The position numbers and the translations under genes were made by a program. The notes beneath the pieces are model-generated. The model was not told where the DNA came from. It did not search any database and worked only from the letters and a program-made list of their open reading frames with translations. Of a stretch of DNA of 64,000 nt, positions 6,771-15,287 are shown piece by piece (the stretch's first letter is position 1; every line of letters begins with the position of its first letter). The stretch lies in contig CALUGP010000009.1 of NCBI GenBank assembly GCA_944320195.1, forward strand, positions 27,314-91,313, written 5' to 3'. The DNA is from an uncultured Prevotella sp. (GTDB lineage: Bacteria > Bacteroidota > Bacteroidia > Bacteroidales > Bacteroidaceae).

Positions 6771-8912
6771 ATGGCAGTATTAGGAAAAATTAGAAGCAAA
6801 GGCGTAATCCTTATCTGTGTGATAGGTATAGCCCTCTTTGCGTTTATTGCCGAAGAGTTCTTTCGTTCATGTGATAGCGTAAGCAATGAGCGAAGGGCGC
6901 AAGTAGGCGAGGTTTTAGGTGACAAAGTCAACGTGCAGGACTTCCAGAAACTGGTTGACGAGTACACTAACGTCATAAGGATGACGCAAGGTCGCGACAA
7001 TCTTACAGACGAAGAAATGAATCAAGTGAAAGATGTCGTGTGGAACACTTTTGTCCAGAACGAGATCATCAATCACGAAGCAGAGGAATTAGGATTGAAA
7101 GTTACAGACCAAGAGTTGCAGAACGTACTGAACGCCGGTACCAATCCGATGCTTTTGCAGACTCCTTTTGTGAACAGGCAGACGGGACGTTTCGATGCCA
7201 ACATGCTCAAGCAGTTCCTTGCTGAATATAAGCAGGCCCAGGGAACAAGTGCGCAGCTTGCAGACCAATACCGTAACCTTTACGATTTTTGGACATTTGT
7301 TGAAAAGTCTTTGCGTCAGCAATTGTTGGTACAAAAGTATCAGACCCTGTTCGCAGGATGCTTGTTCTCTAATCCCGTATCTGCAAAGATGGCTTATAAT
7401 GACGAGAATCAGGAGAACAACATTCAGCTTGCAGCCTTTGCTTATACCTCCGTTAATGACAACAAGGTAAAGATTACAGAAAGCGACTTGAAGGCCAAGT
7501 ATGAGGAATTGAAGCCTCGTTTCAGACAGTATGACGAGACACGTTCAATCAAATACGTCGATTTCCAGGTTGTTCCTTCACAGGCAGACCGCAAGGCGCT
7601 TGACAAGACTGTGAATGAATACATGAAGGTGTTGCGTGACACGGCTGATCCTTCTGGAATTATAAGGAAGAGCGGTTCCGTTGTAGCCTATCTTGGAATA
7701 CCTCAGACAAAAGCAGCTTTCCCCTCAGACATAGCAGCGCGTCTTGATTCTATCGCCGTTGGAACAACGACTTCGCCTGTTGAAAACAAAACGGACAATA
7801 CGCTTAATGTTATAAAGCTTATTTCAAAAGTTACAATGCCAGACTCTGTGCAATTCCGTGCAATACAGGTAGGAGGCACTACTGCCGACGAGGCTGTGAA
7901 GCGTGCGGACAGTATTTATACCGCATTGCAGGCTGGCGCAGACTTTGAGGCTGTAGCCAAGAAGTATGGCCAGACGGGTGAAAAGACATGGATCACTTCT
8001 GCGCAGTATCAGAATGCGCCTTCAATGGACAACGATACGAAGAATTACATCAACACGCTTAATACGCTTGGTGTCAATGAAACAAAGAATATAAAACTCA
8101 CTCAGGGCAATATTGTTCTTCAGGTTACAGACCGTAAGGCAATGACAAATAAATATGTTGCCGCTGTAATCAAGAAGCCTATCGAGTTCTCAAAAGACAC
8201 TTATTCGGCAGCATACAACAAGTTCAGCCGCTTTGTAAGCGAGAATCAGACACTTGAGGCAATGCAGAAGAACGCTGCTAAATATGGTTATACAGTTCGT
8301 GAACGTGCCGACGTGCGCAATTCAGAGCATTATGTTGCTGGTGTAAGCGATACCCGTGAGGCCATGAAGTGGCTGTTTGGTGCCAAGGAGAACGAAGTGT
8401 CTCCGCTTTATGAGTGTGGCGAGAATGACCATCTGCTAGTTCTTATACTTACAAAGATAAACAAAGAAGGTTATCGCTCACTTGAAGACGAGAGTGTCAA
8501 GAGCTATGTGAGAAGCGAAGTTGTTCGCGACAAGAAGGCTGAAATGCTTATGGCTCAGGCCAAGGGCGTGAACAGCGTGTCGGCTGCAAAGGGCAAAGGC
8601 GCAAAGGTGTCAACTGTCAATCAGGTTACATTCGCCGCTCCTGTGTTCGTCCAGTCTACAGGTATGAGTGAGCCGGCATTGAGCGGTGCTGTTGCAGCTA
8701 CGGCAAAAGGCAAGTTCTGTTCTAAGCCGATCAAGGGTATGGGTGGCGTCTACATGTTCCAGGTAACGGAAAAGAAGATGCGTCAGGTTAAGTTTAACGA
8801 GAAAGAGTATGAGCAGCGTCAGCGCCAGAAGGTAATGCAGTATGCAGGCAACTTCATGCAGGAGCTTTACTTCAAGGCTGGTGTTAAAGACAATCGTTAC
8901 ATGTTCTTCTAA
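6771..8912 (+). CDS. PpiD/SurA-like peptidylprolyl isomerase
   Basis: This is a membrane-anchored periplasmic folding factor of 713 residues. One N-terminal transmembrane segment (ILICVIGIALFAFIAEEFF, residues about 13-31) is followed by a SurA-type N-terminal chaperone region (to about 290), then PpiC parvulin-like domains around 350-460 (SVQFRAIQVGG, DFEAVAKKYGQTGEKTWI) and a more diverged segment near 540-590. The layout is that of PpiD. It follows lptC, and together these genes support outer-membrane assembly. A strong terminator directly downstream closes the cluster. Confidence 0.88.
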   Translation: MAVLGKIRSKGVILICVIGIALFAFIAEEFFRSCDSVSNERRAQVGEVLGDKVNVQDFQKLVDEYTNVIRMTQGRDNLTDEEMNQVKDVVWNTFVQNEIINHEAEELGLKVTDQELQNVLNAGTNPMLLQTPFVNRQTGRFDANMLKQFLAEYKQAQGTSAQLADQYRNLYDFWTFVEKSLRQQLLVQKYQTLFAGCLFSNPVSAKMAYNDENQENNIQLAAFAYTSVNDNKVKITESDLKAKYEELKPRFRQYDETRSIKYVDFQVVPSQADRKALDKTVNEYMKVLRDTADPSGIIRKSGSVVAYLGIPQTKAAFPSDIAARLDSIAVGTTTSPVENKTDNTLNVIKLISKVTMPDSVQFRAIQVGGTTADEAVKRADSIYTALQAGADFEAVAKKYGQTGEKTWITSAQYQNAPSMDNDTKNYINTLNTLGVNETKNIKLTQGNIVLQVTDRKAMTNKYVAAVIKKPIEFSKDTYSAAYNKFSRFVSENQTLEAMQKNAAKYGYTVRERADVRNSEHYVAGVSDTREAMKWLFGAKENEVSPLYECGENDHLLVLILTKINKEGYRSLEDESVKSYVRSEVVRDKKAEMLMAQAKGVNSVSAAKGKGAKVSTVNQVTFAAPVFVQSTGMSEPALSGAVAATAKGKFCSKPIKGMGGVYMFQVTEKKMRQVKFNEKEYEQRQRQKVMQYAGNFMQELYFKAGVKDNRYMFF

Positions 8913-8932
8913 CAATAAGAGACTTTAAAATT

Positions 8933-8970
8933 AAAACCGGTTGGGCGGAGTGTTCCGCACAACCGGTTTT
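8933..8970 (+). terminator. Intrinsic terminator after PPIase gene
   Basis: AAAACCGGTTG pairs with CAACCGGTTTT, enclosing GGCGGA/TTCCGC, and is followed by ATTTTG. Confidence 0.85.
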
Positions 8971-9007
8971 ATTTTGTTCGCAATTAAACGTTTTTTAGTT
9001 TAATACA

Positions 9008-9241
9008 ACGTGAGTTCGGCATAACAGGAATGTCACAATTATCAGTTTTTTGCAAGTCGGTGTCAAGTCGTCATTCCGCTGAAAAGCGGAATCCAGCTGA
9101 AAGGACAAAAGCGGCTTGCCACTATAGCAGCTTTCTGGATTCCGCTTTTCAGCGGAATGACGACTTGACACTGAGCGGCAGAAAAGCAATGTGGTAAGAA
9201 ACTCTATAATTGGAAAGATGATTCCTTATACCGAACTCACG
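9008..9241. mobile_element. MITE-like palindromic insertion with CGTGAGTTCGG termini
   Basis: This element of about 234 bp is bounded by imperfect inverted repeats: CGTGAGTTCGGCATAACAGG at the left and, as complement, CGTGAGTTCGGTATAAGGAA at the right. It encodes no protein. Its centre holds a 37-bp perfect inverted repeat (separate entry). The terminal motif recurs at 31824-31887, which suggests one family mobilised by a transposase encoded elsewhere. Alternatively it is a large extragenic palindrome without mobility. Confidence 0.6.
9060..9171. repeat. Nested 37-bp perfect inverted repeat
   Basis: Arms at 9060-9096 and 9135-9171 are exact reverse complements, separated by 38 nt. Each arm is itself a hairpin: ATTCCGCT-GAAA-AGCGGAAT, an 8-bp stem with a GAAA loop, flanked by GTC and CCAG. 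The unit resembles REP-type elements such as Neisseria dRS3 (ATTCCC...GGGAAT). Confidence 0.9.
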
Positions 9242-9293
9242 AACACAGGTTTGTCTGTCGTGTGTTCAGGCATGACCATTGGAAAATGTTTTG

Positions 9294-10118
9294 TCAATAA
9301 ATAGTCTTGTCGTAAACCACTTCCGGGTCGGGGGCACCTGTAATCATGTCGTTGTAAGCTTTTGACAGGTCTGACTTTTCGATGTCAATCTCGGTGTTTA
9401 CGGGTCTGTCTTTGTCCATGGTTGAATGTGACAGCAGCCATTCGTAAGTCTTTGTCATATAGAGAATCCTAGCCAAAGCTCCGTGTGACGCGCCTTTCAG
9501 CCAGTCGAAGCGCAGGCGTTTGTCATTGTCGCTTTTTTGCAGTTGTTCCACTACGGTTTTTGAATGCTTTATCGGCACGGCGCGGTCTGCCGTTCCGTGC
9601 ATTATCCATAGCGGAAGTTTGCCCAGTCCGCTGAGGTCTTTCAGCGTAGTTCCGCCGCATAGAGCCATGGCCGCCGCCACTTTGTCTGGATAAGTTCCGG
9701 CGAAGTCAAGCGTGCCGTATCCGCCGAGGCTCATGCCGATTACATATACGCGTGTCGAGTCCATTGCGTAATGTTTCTTCGTCCATTCAAGCACTTCATT
9801 GATTTTCTCTGGCTTCCATGCTCCGCCCGGATTTTGCGGCACCAGCACCAGGGCCTCTATCTGCCTGCCTTTCACGATTGCGTCCAGCGGTCCGTAACGC
9901 CTTACCCTGTCCAGGTTGCGTCCGCACAGACTTTGTCCGTGGAGGAATATTATCACGGGTGTGCTTTCAAGTGAGTAGTAATAGTCTTGCGGTGTGTACA
10001 CCCAGAAGTTGTAACCGCCGGGTATGGAGTCTTTCACAGGACGCAAGAAATCGTATTGGGCGAAGGCGGTCTGTATTGAGGCCAGCATGAACAGTGCCGA
10101 TATGATATGTCTTTTCAT
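9294..10118 (-). CDS. Secreted alpha/beta-hydrolase (esterase)
   Basis: A 274-residue exported hydrolase. The signal peptide covers about residues 1-20 (ending TAFAQ). The fold shows an oxyanion-side FLHGQSLCG, the nucleophile elbow GMSLGGYG with Ser near 130, an Asp in MHGTADRAVP and a His in KGASHGAL, giving a complete triad in the expected order. The arrangement is that of feruloyl-esterase / PHB-depolymerase-like enzymes; the substrate is not determined. I chose the ATG at 10118 because the signal peptide begins there; an upstream extension would lie in the uridine phosphorylase gene. It follows that gene by 16 nt and is probably cotranscribed. Confidence 0.82.
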   Translation of the reverse strand: MKRHIISALFMLASIQTAFAQYDFLRPVKDSIPGGYNFWVYTPQDYYYSLESTPVIIFLHGQSLCGRNLDRVRRYGPLDAIVKGRQIEALVLVPQNPGGAWKPEKINEVLEWTKKHYAMDSTRVYVIGMSLGGYGTLDFAGTYPDKVAAAMALCGGTTLKDLSGLGKLPLWIMHGTADRAVPIKHSKTVVEQLQKSDNDKRLRFDWLKGASHGALARILYMTKTYEWLLSHSTMDKDRPVNTEIDIEKSDLSKAYNDMITGAPDPEVVYDKTIY

Positions 10119-10134
10119 GATTTTCCGTTCGTGT

Positions 10135-11016
10135 TCAAAGCCTGTCAAGCACAAGCTTTATCAGGTCGTCTATGTGGCTTTTATAACCTGTGTCGCTTTT
10201 TCGGGTTACGCGGTTGGCAATGACCATGCAGCATGTTGCGGCCTTGTGCCCCATGAGGCGTGCCAGTCCGGCCAGCGCCGAGCTTTCCATTTCATAGTTG
10301 GTGATTTTCAAACCGCTGTATTCAAAGCTCTCTATTTTCTCGTTTTGATGCGGGTCGGCCAGCGGCACGCGCAGTTGCCTGCCTTGCGGACCGAAGAATC
10401 CTCCACACGCCACGGTCACTCCGCGCACCATGTCGTCGCCGGCAATGCGGGCGACCAGTTCCTCGTCGGCGCCGATTACGTATGGGGCAGGGGCACACAT
10501 GTTGCCGCTCCATCCCAAGTGGTTGAGCAGGGCGCGCTCCATGGTCAGATCGCATACGGCGTTGCGCCCCTCGTAGAAGTTCAGCAGACCGTCGAAGCCT
10601 ACAGATTTTACCGAGCAGATGAACGTGCCTTCGGGTGTGTACGGCTGCAGTCCGCCGCATGTGCCTATGCGTACTATTTCAAGCTGTCGCAGCGAGTCCT
10701 TCTCGGTACGCGTGCTGAAGTCGATGTTTGCCAACGCGTCCATCTCGTTCATCACGATGTCGATGTTGTCGCAGCCAATGCCTGTTGACGTTACTGTTAT
10801 GCGCTTGCCGCGGTATGTGCCGGTGACGGTGCGGAATTCGCGGCTCTCCACTTCGCATTCTTTCGTGTCGAAGTGAGAGGCCACGAGGCTGACGCGCCCG
10901 GGGTCGCCCACCAGTATCACCTTGCCGGCCAGCTGTTCGGGCTTCACGTGCAGGTGGAACACGCTGCCGTCAGGATTGATTATCAGTTCCGATTCGGCGA
11001 AATATCGTTTTTCCAT
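10135..11016 (-). CDS. Uridine phosphorylase-like nucleoside phosphorylase
   Basis: This cytosolic salvage enzyme probably cleaves uridine (or a related nucleoside) with phosphate to base and ribose-1-phosphate. It has 293 residues. The PNP/UDP family pattern is clear: phosphate loop VGDPGRV (residues about 37-43), STGIGCDNI, RIGTCGGLQP, and the ribose/base-binding NYEMESSALAG near 240. The start at 11016 is the ATG of MEKRYFAESE; a longer frame upstream has no family similarity. It shares a minus-strand group with the PD40 protein upstream and the esterase downstream. Substrate choice between uridine and purine nucleosides is inferred from overall resemblance. Confidence 0.85.
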   Translation of the reverse strand: MEKRYFAESELIINPDGSVFHLHVKPEQLAGKVILVGDPGRVSLVASHFDTKECEVESREFRTVTGTYRGKRITVTSTGIGCDNIDIVMNEMDALANIDFSTRTEKDSLRQLEIVRIGTCGGLQPYTPEGTFICSVKSVGFDGLLNFYEGRNAVCDLTMERALLNHLGWSGNMCAPAPYVIGADEELVARIAGDDMVRGVTVACGGFFGPQGRQLRVPLADPHQNEKIESFEYSGLKITNYEMESSALAGLARLMGHKAATCCMVIANRVTRKSDTGYKSHIDDLIKLVLDRL

Positions 11017-11084
11017 AGTCCTGTCTTTTATGTTGATGTATGTGTTTCCCTTAGTGTGCGCCATGCGTAGACGACTCCGTGGGG

Positions 11085-12251
11085 TCATTCCCCGGCCATG
11101 TTTTCCGCGTTGCGTATCTCTTTCTCCGTCTGGCGGATGTTTGTGCGCAGCTGTTCAAGCTGTTTTTCCATTGTCCTGATGCCGCCTGCCACGCGCCTTT
11201 TGCCCGAAGTGTCGGCCGAGGAGTATCCGCGGCGCATGCCGTCAAGCTCTTCAGCCATGCCGCCGGCCGCTTCCTTCATCTGTTGCAACTTCTTGAAGCG
11301 TTCGCGGTTTGCGGGATACTTGAAGTCGTCCACGCTTGTGTAGACGGTGTTGTCGTTGACGATGAACGTGATTGAGCCTGTCTCCACGTCTTCGCCTCTC
11401 GCCTTGAGACCGGCCACCCTGTTGCGTGCGGCCTGCAGCTTGGCCTTGTCGCTCCATGTGTCGCTTATGCTCGCAATGTCGGCCAGGCTTCTCAGCATGT
11501 CTTCTCCTATCATGTCGCCGTCATAGGTTGTGCGCGTCTCCGCCGGCACGAAGGTGTATATGCAAACCTTGCCGGCCGGTTGCCGGCGGTCGGTCACCAG
11601 CCAGCCTATGTTGTCAAACTCGTCTATGACGCAGTAATAGTCGTTTGCCTTCGAGTTGTAAGGCAGTCCGATGTTCTCGGGACGGTAGAATTTCGCCGAG
11701 TCAGTGTTGAAACGTGTCACGTAGATGTCATATCCGCCAAGGCCTTCGGCGCTCTTGGCCGCGAAGTAGAGCGTGGTGCCGTCGGCCATCATGTATGGGT
11801 AGTTTATGTCCTCAAACTCGTCGCCGAACTCGTCGATTAGCCTTTCCGCCGTCCATTCGCCGCCCAGCTTGTCGGCCGAGTATAGCCTGAAGAGGCCGTC
11901 GCCGCCGGCTTTCGAGTAGAACATCTTGTTGCCAAACTCGTTCAGGTAGGCTCCGCCGTCGGGCGTGCTTGCCGTCTTTGCCAGCGCGCTTGTCGTGCCG
12001 ATGCGTCCCGACTCCTTGTTTAGCGGTATCTTGCTTATGAAGTCGGCCGAGTCTACCACCACGCTGTCAATGAACATCACCTGCGCCGTTGACAGCAGCA
12101 TGGTCTCATACAGCTCTTCGGCCATCTCTTCCTCTTCGGTCATTTCAACTTCGGCGTCAGCCTTTTTCGCGTTTTTCTTTGTCTGCGCCTGCGCCGCGAT
12201 GTTGGCAGAAAGCAGCAGCAACGCCAACGATATGATTTTGGTTCTCAGCAT
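11085..12251 (-). CDS. Exported protein with WD40/PD40-like repeats and C-terminal coiled coil
   Basis: A 388-residue protein with a signal peptide (about 1-22, ending AAQAQ), an acidic stretch (EMTEEEEMAEELYE), then TolB/PD40-type beta-propeller repeats, for example FGNKMFYSKAGGDGLFRLY and DGTTLYFAAKSAEGLGGYDIY, and from about 315 a charged coiled-coil tail (GGIRTMEKQLEQLRTNIRQ). PD40 plus GGYDIY strings are typical of Bacteroidetes OmpA-associated proteins, but no OmpA domain is present. The start at 12251 is the ATG that opens the signal peptide. Function is unknown; a periplasmic or surface location is inferred. Confidence 0.7.
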   Translation of the reverse strand: MLRTKIISLALLLLSANIAAQAQTKKNAKKADAEVEMTEEEEMAEELYETMLLSTAQVMFIDSVVVDSADFISKIPLNKESGRIGTTSALAKTASTPDGGAYLNEFGNKMFYSKAGGDGLFRLYSADKLGGEWTAERLIDEFGDEFEDINYPYMMADGTTLYFAAKSAEGLGGYDIYVTRFNTDSAKFYRPENIGLPYNSKANDYYCVIDEFDNIGWLVTDRRQPAGKVCIYTFVPAETRTTYDGDMIGEDMLRSLADIASISDTWSDKAKLQAARNRVAGLKARGEDVETGSITFIVNDNTVYTSVDDFKYPANRERFKKLQQMKEAAGGMAEELDGMRRGYSSADTSGKRRVAGGIRTMEKQLEQLRTNIRQTEKEIRNAENMAGE

Positions 12252-13057
12252 AAGTGTTTCTTGGATGTTGTGTTTTTGGTTTTTAATCATGAAATCATTT
12301 TGTGGCAAAAATAATAAAAATACGTGATAAAGTGCTTGTCTTCTGCTATAAATTATGTTTATGAACGCAGCTGTTTGGTTAATTGGCAACGATGCCGCCT
12401 TGCCGTCCCGTGCATTTACGGCGTGTGTTCCGCTTGTAGCCAGGGGTTGTCGCGGCATCTTCTAGCTTGCATTTTGATGCCCGTTGTATGGAAATGCATT
12501 GCATTTTGTCATACTGAAAATGTCATCCTTCTTGGTTGGAATAGAATCCCGACAAGCCTGTTTGCCGCTGCTCCCATGTCCGTCAACGCCCGTTCGCGAT
12601 GCAAAACATGGCCTTTGGGCTTATGAAAGACGGCAAAAAGCACTGCGTTTGGCCGTCTTCTTCATGCGTAAATGCCGTTGTCTCGGCGCGTGAATGCGGC
12701 ATTTACCGCCTGTAAACGCCGTGAAAAATATGTTAAAACGCCATTCTTTGTTGCACACCTGGCCTTCCTTGCCTTATATCCTGTTGCCAGTCAGCATATT
12801 ACGCGTGCACACTTCTCCTCGCATTATTTGCGGCCAAACACTGGGATTTTACGTTCAAGGCCATTCTCAAAGCTCAACGTTTTTCAATAAGAAAGCATAT
12901 TTGTGGTGTAAGTATGCAATTTGTCATATGTGGACAGCTTGCGCCCGAGTTGCCGGTTGTTGATTTTGTTTGGTTTTGTGTTGGCCTATGCATGGTTTTT
13001 AGCCGGCCATGTTATGTGGCTTGTAAAATAGCTACCGTCAAGTTAGGGTGCAACTAT
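12252..13057. other. Gene-free region of about 800 bp
   Basis: No frame here is credible: the open ones (the longest 100 codons) lack family features and overlap repeats. Around 12590-12740 there are palindromic words of the dispersed family (GGCCTTTGGGC, AAAGACGGC, GGCCGTCTTC). An AT-rich 5' end after the PD40 gene start probably holds that gene's promoter. Confidence 0.4.
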
Positions 13058-14115
13058 TTATAATGTTCTAAATAAACGTCCTATTTTGGCAATGCTATTT
13101 TCTCCAGGCAATAGAAATATCGTGTCTCCGTTTTTATGGATAAGCACAAATGACGGGTAAGACTCTATATGCAAATAATCGACAATTGAGCCTTTTGTTG
13201 CATCAAACGGAATGAAACAATTATCCCATTCTATTTCATATTCATCTATTATTTCCTTAAACCTGATATGATTCTTAGGCGCATCGTGACAGATGGAAAG
13301 AAATGAAATGTTCTTTTTGCTTGTTGCGTACAATTCCTTTAGTTTTGGTATGGCCTGAATGCAAGGTGTACACCAAGTTCCCCAAAAATCAATAAACAGG
13401 TATTCTTTATTGTTGAAATGTTTGGAAAGCCGATTCAGCCATTTGCTATCGAATTCAATGTATTATCAATAGGTGTAAGGCACAATTTTGAATTATTCCA
13501 ATCTGTTTCTGCAAATATAAACGGTTTGTTGTTTAATGGTATGGTATCTCCAACCGCGTATTCGCTTTTGTAATTTAAGCCGTTAAGTGATGCCGGAATA
13601 TGGAATAAGCCGTTTTCTTTTACATGCAGCGTGGTAGCCGAGTCTTTGCGCAGCAAGTATATTTCATTTTCATGAAATGAGCCACGCTTAATGTCTCCTT
13701 CCGAGACCATGCATGGAAATTTATTGTAAATAGTATCGTTGTATTTTATTTTAGTGCCAGGTATGAAGAAAAATGATTGCCTGTTGAAGCTGAATTTAAC
13801 GGCATGTAAGTCATAAGACTGATTGGCAGACCACTTTGAAATGGAATCTTTGCAAAATGATAGTTCTTTGATTGCTCTGTTTTGATTTGATATGTAGTAT
13901 GTGATATGATTGTTTCCTGATTCGGCTTTAATGTCAAATAGTCTTTCGTTAATAGTAAATGTTGCATATTTGCCAGTCGAGTCATAACAGACTGGCCTTG
14001 CTATATATCTGGTTCCTACTATTGGTTGGTTGAAATCACAAAGATTTATCTCAACGTCTTGGGCGAAGACATTAATTCCAATTGATAGAAAAACAACAGT
14101 TATAAGTACACGCAT
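13058..14115 (-). pseudogene. Secreted thioredoxin-like (TlpA family) protein, frameshifted
   Basis: Two frames on the minus strand make one protein. The first (13435-14115, 226 aa) has a signal peptide (residues 1-19, ending VFAQ) and a beta-rich N-terminal domain like those preceding thioredoxin domains in Bacteroidales TlpA proteins. It ends with NTLNSIANG and a stop. The next frame, open from about 13452, reads EFDSKWLNRL then LFIDFWGTWCTPCIQAIPKL, a thioredoxin fold with the WCTPC redox motif, and continues to 13058 with a cis-Pro region (SYPSFVLI). No start codon lies before the WCTPC. A one-base indel near 13440-13455 explains the break; sequencing error or a programmed frameshift are alternatives. 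Confidence 0.75.
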
Positions 14116-14340
14116 GTTACATATAAATATATTGCAAAAGGAAGGACTCCGGGTTGCATAAATCCTTTTTGTTTATCGGGCTGCAAATAACTTGGATAGT
14201 CTGAATCCATTATTATTAATTTGCCAAATATAATAAAAGTTTTCCATTTTATATTCAGTTCGTGTACACTTTAGCAGTTTTTAAGAATATTGCCCATTCT
14301 TGCCCATTCTCGAATTGTTAAGTTCTTTTGATGTGAAAAA

Positions 14341-14372
14341 TTTGGTGGTTCGGATAATTTGATGTAATTTTG
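14341..14372 (+). promoter_or_regulatory. Promoter of rplU-rpmA
   Basis: TTTG (14341-14344), 20 bases, then TAATTTTG (14365-14372). The predicted leader is about 75-80 nt and holds a small CCGT/ACGG hairpin. The rest of the 14116-14456 gap has no gene. Confidence 0.75.
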
Positions 14373-14456
14373 CAGCCGATTTAGTCCGCAAAGGCTCAAA
14401 CAAGTCATGGCATGAAGCCGTGCGCCTTACGGAAAAACCCGTTTAATATATTATAA

Positions 14457-14774
14457 ATGTACGCAATTGTAGAAATTAACGGTCAGCAGTTCAAGGCCGA
14501 GGCAGGCAAAAAGCTGTTCGTACACCACATGAAGAATGTGGAGGAAGGCCAGGCTGTTGAGTTCGACAAGGTACTGCTTGTCGACAAGGATGGTTCAGTA
14601 CAGGTAGGCGCCCCGACAGTAGACGGCGCAAAGGTTGTGTGTGAGGTTGTGAATCCTCTTGTAAAGGGTGACAAGGTCATCGTGTTCAAGATGAAGCGCA
14701 GAAAGGACTACCGCAAGAAGAACGGCCACCGCGCACAGTTCACCGAGGTTAAAATCAAAGAAGTAATCGCTTAA
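14457..14774 (+). CDS. rplU: 50S ribosomal protein L21
   Basis: This large-subunit protein, which contacts 23S rRNA near L20, has 105 residues and is full length for the family. It opens [18 protein letters not shown] and contains [19 protein letters not shown], the L21 C-terminal signature. It pairs with rpmA 19 nt downstream in the universal rplU-rpmA order. Confidence 0.98.
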   Translation: MYAIVEINGQQFKAEAGKKLFVHHMKNVEEGQAVEFDKVLLVDKDGSVQVGAPTVDGAKVVCEVVNPLVKGDKVIVFKMKRRKDYRKKNGHRAQFTEVKIKEVIA

Positions 14775-14793
14775 ATTTTAGGAGGAACAAGAA

Positions 14794-15057
14794 ATGGCAC
14801 ATAAAAAAGGTGTAGGTAGTTCGAAGAACGGACGCGAGTCTGCTTCCCAGAGATTAGGCGTTAAGATTTGGGGCGGCCAGAAGGTTATCGCCGGCAACAT
14901 CATCGTTCGCCAGCGTGGCACGAAGCACAACCCCGGCAACAACGTGGGCATCGGCAAGGACGATACTCTCTATGCATTGGTTGACGGCGTGGTTAACTTC
15001 CACAAGGGCCGTAGGAACAAGAGCGTAGTGTCAGTAATCCCTGAGACTGAGGCCTAA
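14794..15057 (+). CDS. rpmA: 50S ribosomal protein L27
   Basis: An 87-residue L27 beginning [16 protein letters not shown], with the basic N-terminal arm that reaches the peptidyl-transferase centre and no N-terminal extension needing a protease. The core [21 protein letters not shown] is typical. It is one of the few genes here preceded by a good Shine-Dalgarno (AGGAGGA, 14780-14786), as befits translation downstream of rplU. A terminator follows. Confidence 0.98.
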   Translation: MAHKKGVGSSKNGRESASQRLGVKIWGGQKVIAGNIIVRQRGTKHNPGNNVGIGKDDTLYALVDGVVNFHKGRRNKSVVSVIPETEA

Positions 15058-15095
15058 AAACAACATAGTAAATATTTATTCCAAACAAACAACAG

Positions 15096-15129
15096 AAATC
15101 CCATTTCTCTTACGAGATTTGGGATTTTT
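15096..15129 (+). terminator. Terminator after rpmA
   Basis: AAATCCCATTTCTC pairs imperfectly with GAGATTTGGGATTTTT around a short TTAC loop and ends in a T run. Confidence 0.75.
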
Positions 15130-15163
15130 GCCGTTTTTGTAACCGGGTTAAGAGAATATTTTG

Positions 15164-15171
15164 TAACTTTG
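15164..15171 (+). promoter_or_regulatory. Promoter -7 element of serS
   Basis: TAACTTTG fits TAnnTTTG. A TTTG lies 24 bases upstream, longer than the usual 19-21. The leader to the serS ATG would be about 110 nt. Confidence 0.5.
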
Positions 15172-15287
15172 CATGTTGTAAAAACGGGCGTTCGTTAACG
15201 TGTGGCAAGGGCTTGTAAGCTCTTTGGCGGTTGCAGCCTTGCCTTCATGCCTTCAAGCCCCTAATGCGACATTAAACAAATAACATT

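Noticed and set aside
10024-10788. 254-codon plus-strand frame
   Set aside because: It lies antisense across the uridine phosphorylase and esterase genes, both with clear catalytic motifs; it is a composition-driven shadow.
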